From Dactylosporangium vinaceum (lineage in GTDB: Bacteria > Actinomycetota > Actinomycetes > Mycobacteriales > Micromonosporaceae), in the NCBI RefSeq assembly GCF_019904175.1, contig NZ_CP061913.1:10354001-10418000 (forward strand): a stretch of DNA of 64,000 nucleotides, in the 5' to 3' direction. Under the pieces are notes generated by a model. It searched no databases and had not been told where the DNA came from. It saw only the letters and a program-made list of their open reading frames with translations. The translations under genes were made by a program, and so were the position numbers. Each line of letters begins with the position of its first letter. The first letter of the stretch is position 1. Shown piece after piece: positions 55,203-63,469 of this stretch.

Positions 55203-56045
55203 GTGTACCGGTTTCTCGCGACTCCCAGGTGGCTCGGCTACGCCGCGCTGACCCTGGCCGCGGCGACGGTCATGGTGCTGCTCGGCCTGTGGCAGCTCGA
55301 CCGCTATCACCAGCGGGCGGAGATCAACGCCCGGATCAGCGCGGGCACGGCGGCCACTCCGGTGCCGCTGACGTCGGTGGTCGGCGCGCCGAGCGGGGCC
55401 GCGGGCACCGTCGGCCCGGCGCCCGCGGAGCACTCGGAGTGGACCCGGGTGACGGTGACCGGCCGCTTCGACCCGGCGCACGAGATCCTGGTCCGCGGCC
55501 GCACCGTCGAGGGCGCCGTCGGCTTCGAGGTGCTGACCCCGCTGGTGCTGCCCGACGGCACCGCGGTGCTCGTCGACCGCGGCTGGGTCCGGCCCGCCGC
55601 CGCGGGTGCCCTGACCACGCCCGACGTCCCCGCGGCTCCGGACGGCAGCGTGACCGTCTCCGGCCGCCTGGTGCCGGCGGAGAGCCGGGGCGGCCGCCCG
55701 CAGCAGGTCGCCGGCCACGCCGAGATCCGCCGCATCACCCCGACCGAGATCGCGCCCGGCCTGCCCTACGCGATATTCGACGCATACGTGAGTGCGGACC
55801 AGCCGGCGCCAGGCCTCGTCGCGGTCCCGGCCGAGAAGCAGAACGCCCTGCAGAACGCCGGGTACGTCCTGCAGTGGTGGCTCTTCGCCGCCATGACGAT
55901 CTACGGATTCGGCTACCTGGCCCGCCGCGAGGCCCGCGGCCCACGCCCGGACAATCTGCTGGACGACGAGGACGACGACGCTCACGCCGAGGACGACGAC
56001 ACCCGCGCCGAGGCGGCCGAGCAGCTCCACGACACGCCCCGCTGA
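55203..56045 (+). CDS. SURF1 family cytochrome oxidase assembly protein
   Basis: A 280-residue membrane protein with two TM helices (about residues 10-30 and 220-240) bracketing an extracytoplasmic domain. GLWQLDRYHQRAEIN after helix 1 and the DRGWVRPAA segment are SURF1 signatures. It assists heme a delivery or CcO maturation. The acidic C-terminal tail (DDEDDDAHAEDDD) is intracellular. It ends 8 bases before the convergent ligase gene. Confidence 0.87.
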   Translation: MYRFLATPRWLGYAALTLAAATVMVLLGLWQLDRYHQRAEINARISAGTAATPVPLTSVVGAPSGAAGTVGPAPAEHSEWTRVTVTGRFDPAHEILVRGRTVEGAVGFEVLTPLVLPDGTAVLVDRGWVRPAAAGALTTPDVPAAPDGSVTVSGRLVPAESRGGRPQQVAGHAEIRRITPTEIAPGLPYAIFDAYVSADQPAPGLVAVPAEKQNALQNAGYVLQWWLFAAMTIYGFGYLARREARGPRPDNLLDDEDDDAHAEDDDTRAEAAEQLHDTPR

Positions 56046-56053
56046 GCCGGCGT

Positions 56054-57583
56054 TCACGGTGATCCCCGGTGGATCGCCCGCACGGCGTCGATCGTGTCGG
56101 CCTCGTCGGGCCGCTTGTCCTCGCGGTAGCGCAGGACGCGGGCGAAGCGCAGCGCCACGCCGCCCGGATAGCGCGGTGAGGTCTGCACCCCGTCGAACGC
56201 GATCTCCACGACCAGCTCCGGCCGCACCTTGACGACCCAGTCCGACTCCTCCACGGCCAGCGCCCGCAGCCTCTCGGTCTGCCAGCGCAGCATCTCGTCG
56301 GTCATGCCCTTGAACGTCTTGCCGAGCATCACGAACCCGCCGCGCTCCGGGTCGCGGGCGCCCAGGTGGAGGTTGGACAGCCAGCCCTTGCGCCGGCCGT
56401 GGCCCCACTCCACGGCCAGGACGACCAGGTCGAGCGTGTGCCTCGGCTTGACCTTGACCCAGGCCGCGCCGCGGCGACCCACGTCGTAGGGCGCGGCGGC
56501 GGACTTGATGACCAGCCCCTCGTGCCCGGCCGCGACGGCGCCGGCGAACGCGGCCTCGGCCTGCTCGGGCGTCTCGATCATGGTGCGGCCGACCCGCTGC
56601 TCCTGCGGCACAACGCGCTCCAGGGCCGCCCACCGCTCCCCGGCCGGCCGGTCGAGCAGGTCCTCGCCGTCGAGGTGCAGGACGTCGAAGAAGTACGGCT
56701 GGAGCACCGACACCCCGTCCCGCCGGGCCGCCCGGCTGGACGTCTCCTGGAACGGCAGGGCCCGGCCGGTCTCCGGGTCCACGCCGACGGCCTCGCCGTC
56801 AAGCACGATCGTCGACGCCTCGAGCCCGGCGACGGCCGCGACGACCCCGGGCAGGCGGGCGGTGATGTCGTCCAGGCTCCGGGAGTACACCCAAATGGCT
56901 TCTGGGCTTTTGTGCACTTGAATGCGGACGCCATCGATCTTGATGTCGGCGGCGGCCGGCGTCCCGGTGGCCGCGAGGGCCTCGGTGGCGTCGGGCGCGC
57001 TGGAGGCGAGCATGGGGGCCAGCGGGCGCCCCACGGTCAGCTGATAGGCCGTGAGGGCCTCGGCTCCGTGTAACAGCGCGTCGGCGGCGACCGCCTTGAG
57101 ATCGCCGGCGAGCAGCAGTGCGCGGCGCACGGCGGTGGCGGGCAGCTCGGCGGCGCGGGCCACGGCGTCGGCGAGCAGGCCGGCCTGGGCGCCCTGGCGC
57201 AGCTCGCCGCTGAGCAGGCCGACAAGCAAGCGCCGCTCGGGCTCGGTGGCCGCGCCGAAGAGGGCGTCGACCTCGGCGCGGCGGGCGGCCTGGGAGCCTT
57301 TGCCGGAAAGCCCGGCCATCCGCTCGAAGGCGAGGTCGACGGCGGCCACGGTGAGGGTTGCCGCAGGGGCGGGCGGCGGGAGGTCGCGCAGGCTGGCGTA
57401 GCCGACTCCGGTCTGGCGCTGGCGCAGCTCACCGGCCAGATAGCCGGCTCCGGCGGCCACCGTGCGCTCGTCCCCGGACGCGGCCAGGTCGCGCAGGGCC
57501 GCGGCCAGGAGGTCGATCTTGGCGTTGCGCGCGGAGGTGGCCGCGACCGCCTGGGAAACACTCGCCAGCTGCTCGAACTGCAT
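56054..57583 (-). CDS. ligB: ATP-dependent DNA ligase, LigB type
   Basis: A 509-residue ATP-dependent ligase. An N-terminal DNA-binding domain (residues 1-180) precedes the adenylation domain, whose nucleophile is Lys215 in IKIDGVR. VLDGEAVG, HEGLVIKS and the AAWVKVKP segment (motif V) follow, then an OB fold. It resembles mycobacterial LigB (Rv3062), a non-essential repair ligase beside NAD-dependent LigA. ATG 57583 (MQFEQLA) is the family-like start. Confidence 0.92.
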   Translation of the reverse strand: MQFEQLASVSQAVAATSARNAKIDLLAAALRDLAASGDERTVAAGAGYLAGELRQRQTGVGYASLRDLPPPAPAATLTVAAVDLAFERMAGLSGKGSQAARRAEVDALFGAATEPERRLLVGLLSGELRQGAQAGLLADAVARAAELPATAVRRALLLAGDLKAVAADALLHGAEALTAYQLTVGRPLAPMLASSAPDATEALAATGTPAAADIKIDGVRIQVHKSPEAIWVYSRSLDDITARLPGVVAAVAGLEASTIVLDGEAVGVDPETGRALPFQETSSRAARRDGVSVLQPYFFDVLHLDGEDLLDRPAGERWAALERVVPQEQRVGRTMIETPEQAEAAFAGAVAAGHEGLVIKSAAAPYDVGRRGAAWVKVKPRHTLDLVVLAVEWGHGRRKGWLSNLHLGARDPERGGFVMLGKTFKGMTDEMLRWQTERLRALAVEESDWVVKVRPELVVEIAFDGVQTSPRYPGGVALRFARVLRYREDKRPDEADTIDAVRAIHRGSP

Positions 57584-57616
57584 GCCCTGGATTCTCGTCC
57601 AGGGGTACGACATTTT

Positions 57617-57862
57617 TCAGACCAGAGCCCGGTCGTAGGCGCGGCGGATGCAGTCGAGCACCCAGCCCATCCGGCCGACGGCGGTGTCGGGGTGTTCACC
57701 GAACTCCTGCGCGACGAGCGCGGCGCATCCGCGCGGCCCGTGCCGGCGGACGCTGAGCATGACCGCCTCGCGGATGCTGTGCGGGTCCAGGTGGTCCGAG
57801 GACTGCAGGTAGGACACGAACAGTGCCTCGGCGCGAACATGTTCGAGCAGTTGCGGCGTCAT
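57617..57862 (-). CDS. small conserved hypothetical protein
   Basis: An 81-residue soluble helical protein with no recognised family. The start at 57862 follows a GGGAG site, and the composition is protein-like (EHVRAEALFVSYLQSSDH, GRMGWVLDCIRRAYDRAL). It lies 33 bases upstream of the ligase gene on the same strand and may be cotranscribed. Confidence 0.65.
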   Translation of the reverse strand: MTPQLLEHVRAEALFVSYLQSSDHLDPHSIREAVMLSVRRHGPRGCAALVAQEFGEHPDTAVGRMGWVLDCIRRAYDRALV

Positions 57863-57955
57863 GACTTGCTCCCTTCGCCTGCAACCAGTCCACGCCTCCA
57901 CCGGAGCACGGCGTTATCTCCTGGGGTGCAGGAAGGGTGGCATCACCTTGACCTC

Positions 57956-58900
57956 ATGACGGAGAATAGTGATGTGCATACGTTCCGTGAGCGGCGTCAC
58001 TTCCCCGCGCTGCTCGACGCCACGATCATGGCGGCCGCGGCCGCCGTGATCGCGTGGGCGGGCTTCGTCGCGCCCGCCGTCCTGGCGTTGGTGCTGGCCG
58101 GAGCGGCATTGCAGCTGTCCGTCCGAAAGATCAAAGTGCCGGCCCTGACCCGCCCGGTCGCCCTGGCGGTGGTGTCGCTGTCGGCTCCGGTGGTACTGCT
58201 TGTCCAGTACCACCGCGGCCAGCTGCGCGACATTCCCCTCCTCGCGGCCGCGAGCGCACTGATCTTCCTGCTGATCCTGGGCCGGATGACCCTCCTCGTC
58301 GCCGAGCAGCACCGCATCGCGACCGCCGACACCCTCACCGGCCTGTGCACGCGACGCGCGTTCCAGGAGCGCCTCCAGGCCCTGCGCCCGGGCCGCCCGG
58401 TCGCGGTGATCCTGCTGGACATCGACCGGTTCAAGCGCGTCAACGACGCCTTCGGCCACCCGGCGGGCGACCGCGTCCTGCGCGTCGTCGCCGACCGCCT
58501 GCGCGACACCGCCGGCCCGGGCGTGACCGTCTGCCGCTACGGCGGCGAGGAGTTCGCCCTGCTCGTCCCGGGCGCTGACGCCACCCGCGCGGCCGACCTG
58601 GCCGAGCACCTGCGCCAGGCCGTCGGCGCCGCGGCCCTCGACCTGGGCGACGGCATCCTGCGTTTCGTGACAATCTCCGCCGGTACCGCCCTGCTCCCCG
58701 CCGACACCACCGACCCCTCCGAGCTGATCCCGCTGGCCGATCGCGCCCTCTACACCGCCAAGCACGCCGGCCGCGACCGCGTCGTCGCCGCGGGCGCCGC
58801 ACCGCCCCTGAGCATCGCCGAGGGTGCAAGGCCGGGCCCTACTGAGGAGTGGCCGGCCCCACTCCCGCGCCCGCGCCGCTCCGAGCTCGAGGCGGCCTGA
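57956..58900 (+). CDS. diguanylate cyclase with four to five TM helices
   Basis: A 314-residue protein. The N-terminal membrane domain (about residues 15-115, four to five short helices) is followed by a GGDEF domain. The domain starts at ATADTLTGLCTRRAF, with DIDRFKRVNDAFGH and the active-site GGEEF at residues 196-200. The inhibitory RxxD site expected five residues upstream is absent (VTVCRY), so feedback inhibition by c-di-GMP is unlikely. It would make c-di-GMP from GTP. It is convergent with the EAL protein at 58942. Confidence 0.88.
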   Translation: MTENSDVHTFRERRHFPALLDATIMAAAAAVIAWAGFVAPAVLALVLAGAALQLSVRKIKVPALTRPVALAVVSLSAPVVLLVQYHRGQLRDIPLLAAASALIFLLILGRMTLLVAEQHRIATADTLTGLCTRRAFQERLQALRPGRPVAVILLDIDRFKRVNDAFGHPAGDRVLRVVADRLRDTAGPGVTVCRYGGEEFALLVPGADATRAADLAEHLRQAVGAAALDLGDGILRFVTISAGTALLPADTTDPSELIPLADRALYTAKHAGRDRVVAAGAAPPLSIAEGARPGPTEEWPAPLPRPRRSELEAA

Positions 58901-58941
58901 CCGCACCCGCCACCCACCGCCCCCGACCGCGCGGCCCAGGC

Positions 58942-60471
58942 TCAGTGGATCCGCGCCGCCCCGAGCTCCAGGCGGCCCGAGCGGAGCAGCGCGTCGAGGT
59001 CGGCCGGGGGCACGGGGCGGGAGAACAGGAAGCCCTGCGCGTGCTCGCACCCGAGCGCCCGCAGCGTCGTCGCCTGCTCCTCGGTCTCGACGCCCTCCGC
59101 GACCGTCTGCAGTGACAACCCCCCGGCCAGCTGCAGGATCGCCCGCATGAGTGTGGTGTCGACGGCGGTCGCCAGGAACGTGCGGTCGATCTTCAGCACG
59201 TCGACGGGGAGGTGGACGAGGTAGGCCAGGGAGGAGTACCCGGTGCCGAAGTCGTCGATCGCCACCCGCACCCCGTCCGCGCGGAGCGTGTCGAGCCGCG
59301 CGGTGGACTCGGCGTCGGCGACGAGCGTGCTCTCGGTGACCTCTAGCACGAGCGCGGTCGCCGGCAGCCCGGCCGCGGCCAGCGCCGCGCGGACCCGCTC
59401 CACGAAGTCGGCCTCGCGCAGCTGATGGGCGGCGACGTTGACGGTCAGGCTTATCCCGTCCCGCTCGTACCACGGCCGCGCCTGCGCGCACGCCCGCTCC
59501 AGCACCCACCAGCCGAGCGGCACGATGAAGCCGGTCGCCTCGGCGACGGGGATGAACACGCCCGGCGCAATCGCGTCGGCCCCGGGCGGGAACCAGCGCA
59601 GCAGCGCCTCGACGGCGGTGATCCGGCCGTCGGCCAGGCGTACGACCGGTTGGTAGTGCACGTCCAGCTCGCCCTCGTGCAGCGCCCGCCGCAGCCCGGT
59701 GGCCAGCTCCCGCTGCCGGTCCGCGGCCGTGCGCAGACCCGCCTCGAAGCGGACGATCCGGTCCTTGCCGCCGCCCTTGGCCGCCTGGAGTGCCAGCCCG
59801 GCATCCCGCAGCACCTCGGCCGAGCTGCGCTGCCCGTCGGCGACCACGACGCCGGCGCTGCCGGTGAGGTGGACGGTGCGCTCGCCGACGCTATACGCCG
59901 GGCGCAGCCGGTCCAGCACCCGCTCGGCCGCCCCGGCCGGAGCCGCGCCGCGCCACACGGCCGCGAACTCGTCGTCGCCGTGCCGCGCCAGCAGGTCGGC
60001 CGTGGGCAGGGCGCCGCGCAGCCGCCGGGCTACTTCGGCCAGCAGCTCGTCGCCGGCGACGTGCCCGAGCTCGGCGTTGACCTCGGCGAACCCGTCGAGG
60101 TCCAGCAGGATCACGGTCAGCTCGCCCCGCCCGGGCCCGTCGAGCACGGCGGTCAGCATCGCCCGGTTGGCCAGCTTCGTGACCGGGTCGCGGGTGGCCC
60201 GCTCGCGCAGCGCCCGCTCGAGCCCGCGCCGCTGCGCCGAGGACTGCGCGAGCGAGGAGGCCAGCCGCCGCGACCGCGCAAGGACCAGCGCGACGGCCAC
60301 CAGCGCGGCGGTGAGCCCGACGAGTCCCGCGAGGAGTGACGAGAACTGTTGGAGCAGGGCGGGTACAGCCGCCAGAAATGCCGCTGCGGCGACCAGGACG
60401 GCCGCGAGCAGCCCCGTCTCGCGGCCCGCCGACCCGGACCGCCGAGGAAGCGGACTCGGCTTGCGCTGCAC
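58942..60471 (-). CDS. GGDEF-EAL c-di-GMP phosphodiesterase
   Basis: A 509-residue membrane protein. Two TM helices (about 19-65) precede a GGDEF domain whose motif is changed to GDDEF (165-169), so cyclase activity is doubtful. The EAL domain is intact (EAL 288-290, NVAAHQL, EVTEST, DDFGTGYSSL, KIDRTF, AEGVE), indicating c-di-GMP hydrolysis. The GTG start has a minus-strand TACCAT 6 bases upstream. Forty-one bases separate its stop from that of the convergent cyclase. Confidence 0.88.
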   Translation of the reverse strand: MQRKPSPLPRRSGSAGRETGLLAAVLVAAAAFLAAVPALLQQFSSLLAGLVGLTAALVAVALVLARSRRLASSLAQSSAQRRGLERALRERATRDPVTKLANRAMLTAVLDGPGRGELTVILLDLDGFAEVNAELGHVAGDELLAEVARRLRGALPTADLLARHGDDEFAAVWRGAAPAGAAERVLDRLRPAYSVGERTVHLTGSAGVVVADGQRSSAEVLRDAGLALQAAKGGGKDRIVRFEAGLRTAADRQRELATGLRRALHEGELDVHYQPVVRLADGRITAVEALLRWFPPGADAIAPGVFIPVAEATGFIVPLGWWVLERACAQARPWYERDGISLTVNVAAHQLREADFVERVRAALAAAGLPATALVLEVTESTLVADAESTARLDTLRADGVRVAIDDFGTGYSSLAYLVHLPVDVLKIDRTFLATAVDTTLMRAILQLAGGLSLQTVAEGVETEEQATTLRALGCEHAQGFLFSRPVPPADLDALLRSGRLELGAARIH

Positions 60472-60477
60472 ACCGGC

Positions 60478-60483
60478 ATGGTA
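60478..60483 (-). promoter_or_regulatory. -10 box, leaderless start (minus strand)
   Basis: TACCAT on the minus strand ends 6 bases before the GTG at 60471. Confidence 0.45.
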
Positions 60484-60559
60484 TCGAGCAAATGTCCGAT
60501 ATTTCCGACTTAACCGACAACACGCTCAAGTGCGCACTCCAGGCTCACGAGCCGCGCCA

Positions 60560-60610
60560 TTGACGAGACGTACACCGTACGCCTAACGTAGATGACGTAC
60601 ACCGTACGTC
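60560..60610 (+). promoter_or_regulatory. promoter with two TetR-like operators
   Basis: A -35 box TTGACG (60560-60565) and -10 box TAACGT (60584-60589) are 18 bases apart. The spacer is filled by dyad 1, GACGTACACCGTACGCC (60567-60583). The perfect dyad 2, GACGTACACCGTACGTC (60594-60610), covers the expected +1. The dyads are 27 bp apart start to start. Dyads of this size and core (GTACxxxGTAC) are typical of TetR-family repressors. Confidence 0.8.
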
Positions 60611-60630
60611 GAGCTGAGAGGAGCCGCAAC

Positions 60631-60957
60631 ATGTCCGACGACAGCCTGCTGCACCGCCTGACCCACCAGGTTCCCGGCGTCCCCGAACACCGCGAGAACC
60701 GCCCGCACACGAACCCCCACACGAAGAGCCCCGGCACCAACGACCACCACACGGACGACAGGCGCGCGCACAGCCGGCACGCACACAACCAGCGCGTGCA
60801 CAACCAACCGGCGCGGAGCCACCATCACGGCCACGACCGTCCGCCGCGCATCCTGGTCGCCTGGCAGCGCCGCATCGCTGCGCTGTTCGGCCAGAGCCGC
60901 CGTAAGCCGCAAAACCGACACACTGAGCTCCCACAAATCGGCATGTCAAACATATGA
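60631..60957 (+). CDS. small His-rich protein behind regulated promoter
   Basis: A 108-residue protein with 16 His, mostly between residues 8 and 75 (NDHHTDD, RSHHHGHDR). It is rich in Arg, Asn and Pro and ends in a basic helix (PPRILVAWQRRIAALFG). The ATG has an AGGAG site 8 bases upstream and the operator-flanked promoter further upstream. These support a real gene over the overlapping minus-strand frames. No family is recognised and no TM or signal is seen. The His-rich region could bind metal, or it may be an intrinsically disordered stress protein; both are inference. Confidence 0.62.
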   Translation: MSDDSLLHRLTHQVPGVPEHRENRPHTNPHTKSPGTNDHHTDDRRAHSRHAHNQRVHNQPARSHHHGHDRPPRILVAWQRRIAALFGQSRRKPQNRHTELPQIGMSNI

Positions 60958-60974
60958 CCGGACAGGCGATAAAT

Positions 60975-61010
60975 CCGATATGTCGCGGCGCGCAGCGCCC
61001 GACATATCGG
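60975..61010. terminator. long hairpin after His-rich gene
   Basis: CCGATATGTCG pairs with CGACATATCGG, and inner GGCGC pairs with GCGCC around a GCA loop. This is a 16-bp stem with one bulged C. No U-run follows. It may terminate the His-rich transcript or be a structured element. Confidence 0.6.
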
Positions 61011-61059
61011 CACGCAACGAGCGGTTGAACACAGCAAGCAGCACGGGCGGACAGCACAA

Positions 61060-61091
61060 GACGGCGGGGGCGCCGAAGCACCCCCGCCGTC
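61060..61091. terminator. hairpin downstream of DUF7455-like gene
   Basis: GACGGCGGGGG pairs with CCCCCGCCGTC (11 bp, perfect) around a 10-base loop, 23 bases past the minus-strand stop at 61115. Minus-strand sequence continues TTGTG, a weak U-tract. Confidence 0.75.
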
Positions 61092-61114
61092 AGGCTGAGC
61101 AGATCAGACCAGGC

Positions 61115-61330
61115 TCAACGCCAGTCGAAGCCCTGCTCCACGATCACCTTGTCGGCCGTGGCCGAGATCCGGTCGGCGAACTTCTTCGCGTGGTGCCCGC
61201 AGAACGCCAGGTCGCCGGCGTCGCCGAAGGTCACGACGGCCTTCGCGGCGGCGCCGCAGCTGTCGCAGCGCTCCCCCACGAGCTCGGGGACGGACTCAAC
61301 GGCCGGGCGCGAGATCAGCATCGGGGTCAT
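61115..61330 (-). CDS. small zinc-ribbon-like protein (DUF7455 type)
   Basis: A 71-residue actinobacterial protein. CDSCG near residue 22 and CGHH near 44 form a probable zinc site. LVGERCDSCGAAAKAVV and HHAKKFADRI are characteristic. Function is unknown; relatives are abundant in actinomycetes. ATG 61330 has a GGAG site. Confidence 0.8.
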   Translation of the reverse strand: MTPMLISRPAVESVPELVGERCDSCGAAAKAVVTFGDAGDLAFCGHHAKKFADRISATADKVIVEQGFDWR

Positions 61331-61525
61331 CTCAGTCTCCTCGAGTCGCAACGGGCGGGCAAAAATCCGTTTTGCGAAGTTTTCGTTACTTGCGGCTTAC
61401 CCGACCAACATTACGTTCGCCGCATTTGCGCGCCTAGTTCAGAAGCGTTGCGTTGAGTCGCGGGTCGGTTGCCACCTTCTGTCCGTTCGTCTGATGCATC
61501 ACCTGGGTGGCTCACATACCCGGCC

Positions 61526-61651
61526 GGCAACGTTTCGACACCTGGCCTCCGGACGGGAGGAGGAAAAGCAGTGCGCCCGACGGGCCGAGAGGCGGACACC
61601 CGAACGGCAACTTCCGGCGAACCGGGGGTGTAACCCCGACTGCCGAATCTT
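61526..61651 (+). promoter_or_regulatory. candidate structured leader of GH26-like gene
   Basis: The 397-base gap 61331-61727 contains an ordered set of elements. These are GGCAAC (61526), TCGACAC (61535), a CCTCC/GGAGG hairpin (61546-61560), GAAAAGCAG (61563), a second GGCAAC (61606), a CGGGG/CCCCG hairpin (61623-61638), and GCCGAATCTT (61642). The same order recurs before the S8 protease gene. It does not match c-di-AMP, c-di-GMP or cobalamin riboswitch signatures that I know. Confidence 0.45.
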
Positions 61652-61727
61652 GTGGAGGTCCGGATGACAACGCCGGATGCAACACCGCTCCACAGGATTT
61701 CGCCAGCCACGGAAGGACTTTGAATAG

Positions 61728-63377
61728 ATGATCCGCCGTCACGCCCGTAAATTCTTGCCGATCGCCGCGCTCGCCATCGGTGCCGGAGCCGGCACCACGA
61801 TCCACAGCGGTGTTGCCGCCGCTGCGGAGACGACCGACGTCGTGCGCTCGGGCGCCGCGGAGGACAGCTACAGCTCCAGTGCCCGCCCGACGTACAACTT
61901 CGGCCTCGCCCCCACCATCACCGCCGGTCGTCAGGCCGGGGACACGATGGTCGGGTTCCTGAAGTTCACGGTCGGCCCGCTCGGCACCGGCACCACGGTG
62001 AAGAGCGCCAAGGTGACGCTCACCCGCGACACCAAGAACCTGCCGGCCTCGGTCACGCTGAGCCGGGTCGCCGACAACGCGTGGACCGAGAAGGCCCTCA
62101 CCGGCAAGAACGCGCCGAAGCTCGGCGCGTCGGTGGCCGTCGCGAAGCCGGCCGCCACCGCGAACGCGGTGACGTTCGACGTCAGCTCGGTCGTCAAGGG
62201 CGCCGGCACCTACACGTTCGCCGTCACCTCGTCGGTCTCGAACACCCCGGCCCGCTTCAAGTCGGCCGAGGCCGCCGCGGGCCAGCCGGCCCTGGACGTC
62301 ACCGTCGGCCGCCCAGTCGTGGTCAAGCCGATCGAGGACGTCAAGCCCACCAAGCCGGTGACCACCCCGACGACGCCGGCCACCAAGCCCACCACGCCTG
62401 CCGCCACCACGCCGGCGGCGCCGGTCACCCCGGCCGAGTGCAAGGTGGACGCCAAGCTCGTCCCGTCCTGCGGCGTGCTGTGGGGCGCGGCGGCCGGCGG
62501 CTTCTCCGACGTCCCGCGCGACGAGGCCCTGAAGACGTTCGAGGCCAAGAGCGGCCGCACGTCGTCGATCTACCACACGTACCACAAGGGCGACGAGGTC
62601 TGGCCGACCAAGGACGAGATCGCCATGACCAACGACCCGGCGCACCCGCGCACCCTGATGCTGAACTGGAAGGTCGGCTACGGCACCACGTGGGCCAAGG
62701 TCGCCGCCGGCGCGCAGGACGCCCGCATCGACAAGGCCGCCGCGTACCTCAAGGCGAACTTCGCCACCAAGCCGTTCTTCCTGGTGCTGCACCACGAGCC
62801 GGAGAACGACGTCAACCCGGCCGCCGGCTCGGGCCAGACGGCCAAGGACTTCGCCGCCATGTTCCGCCACACCGCGCTGCGCCTGAAGGCCGACGGCGTC
62901 ACCAACGCCGTGTTCACCGTCGCGTACATGAACTACGAGAAGTGGAACAACACGGCCTGGTGGGGCGACCTCTACCCGGGTGACGACGTCGTGGACTGGG
63001 TCGGCGTGGACACCTACAACAACGCCGAGCCCGGCGCGTTCCACTACGGCGACTTCAACTACCTGATGAACCGCACCAACGACCCGAAGTTCCCGGGCTT
63101 CTACACCTGGGCCTCCACCAAGCACCCGAGCAAGCCGATCATGGTCGCCGAGTGGGGCGTCTACGACTCGTCGAAGGTCGTGCAGGGCAAGAACAAGGCC
63201 GCCGTGTACGCCACCGTGCTCCCGCAGCTGGCGAAGATGCCGCAGATCAAGGGCTTCGTGTACTTCGAGACCGCCAAGGACCAGAGCGGCCACGACATCC
63301 GCATGGACGACACCCCGGAGGCCCTCGCCGGCTTCCAGAAGATCGCCGCGGACCCGCGGTTCGACGTGAAGCTGTAA
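61728..63377 (+). CDS. secreted GH26-like glycoside hydrolase with CBM96/DNRLRE-like domain
   Basis: A 549-residue exported enzyme. The signal peptide (residues 1-33) has an RRHARK N region and an AAA cleavage site. A DNRLRE/CBM96-like beta domain covers 37-195 (DSYSSSARPTYNFG, VGFLKFTV). A Thr/Pro linker (about 205-235) leads to a catalytic (beta/alpha)8 domain. Candidate acid/base Glu357 is in LHHEPEND and nucleophile Glu475 in VAEWG, as in GH26 mannanases. It probably degrades a mannan or related plant polysaccharide; the substrate is inferred. Cys at about 242 and 249 may pair. Confidence 0.82.
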   Translation: MIRRHARKFLPIAALAIGAGAGTTIHSGVAAAAETTDVVRSGAAEDSYSSSARPTYNFGLAPTITAGRQAGDTMVGFLKFTVGPLGTGTTVKSAKVTLTRDTKNLPASVTLSRVADNAWTEKALTGKNAPKLGASVAVAKPAATANAVTFDVSSVVKGAGTYTFAVTSSVSNTPARFKSAEAAAGQPALDVTVGRPVVVKPIEDVKPTKPVTTPTTPATKPTTPAATTPAAPVTPAECKVDAKLVPSCGVLWGAAAGGFSDVPRDEALKTFEAKSGRTSSIYHTYHKGDEVWPTKDEIAMTNDPAHPRTLMLNWKVGYGTTWAKVAAGAQDARIDKAAAYLKANFATKPFFLVLHHEPENDVNPAAGSGQTAKDFAAMFRHTALRLKADGVTNAVFTVAYMNYEKWNNTAWWGDLYPGDDVVDWVGVDTYNNAEPGAFHYGDFNYLMNRTNDPKFPGFYTWASTKHPSKPIMVAEWGVYDSSKVVQGKNKAAVYATVLPQLAKMPQIKGFVYFETAKDQSGHDIRMDDTPEALAGFQKIAADPRFDVKL

Positions 63378-63397
63378 CACCCGGCTCCCCCCGGTGA

Positions 63398-63434
63398 GCG
63401 AAGGCCGTCAGGACCCAGTCCTGGCGGCCTTCGC
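63398..63434 (+). terminator. hairpin terminator after GH26-like gene
   Basis: GCGAAGGCCG-TC-AGGA pairs with TCCT-GG-CGGCCTTCGC, a 16-bp stem with one wobble and a 5-base loop, 20 bases past the stop. No U-run follows. Confidence 0.8.
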
Positions 63435-63469
63435 CATGTCCGCGACCGTGTAAAGACGCCGAACCACTT

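Noticed and set aside
60545..61081. Minus-strand frame of 178 codons over the His-rich gene
   Set aside because: No ribosome binding site, Cys/Arg-rich shadow composition, and it would read through two operators and the hairpin on the opposite strand.
61331..61727. c-di-AMP (ydaO) or c-di-GMP (GEMM) riboswitch before the GH26-like gene
   Set aside because: The ydaO core (CCGAAUCCGnCAGCUAACCUCG) and the GEMM core (GGGACGCAAAGCC) are not present; only a short CCGAATC is shared.
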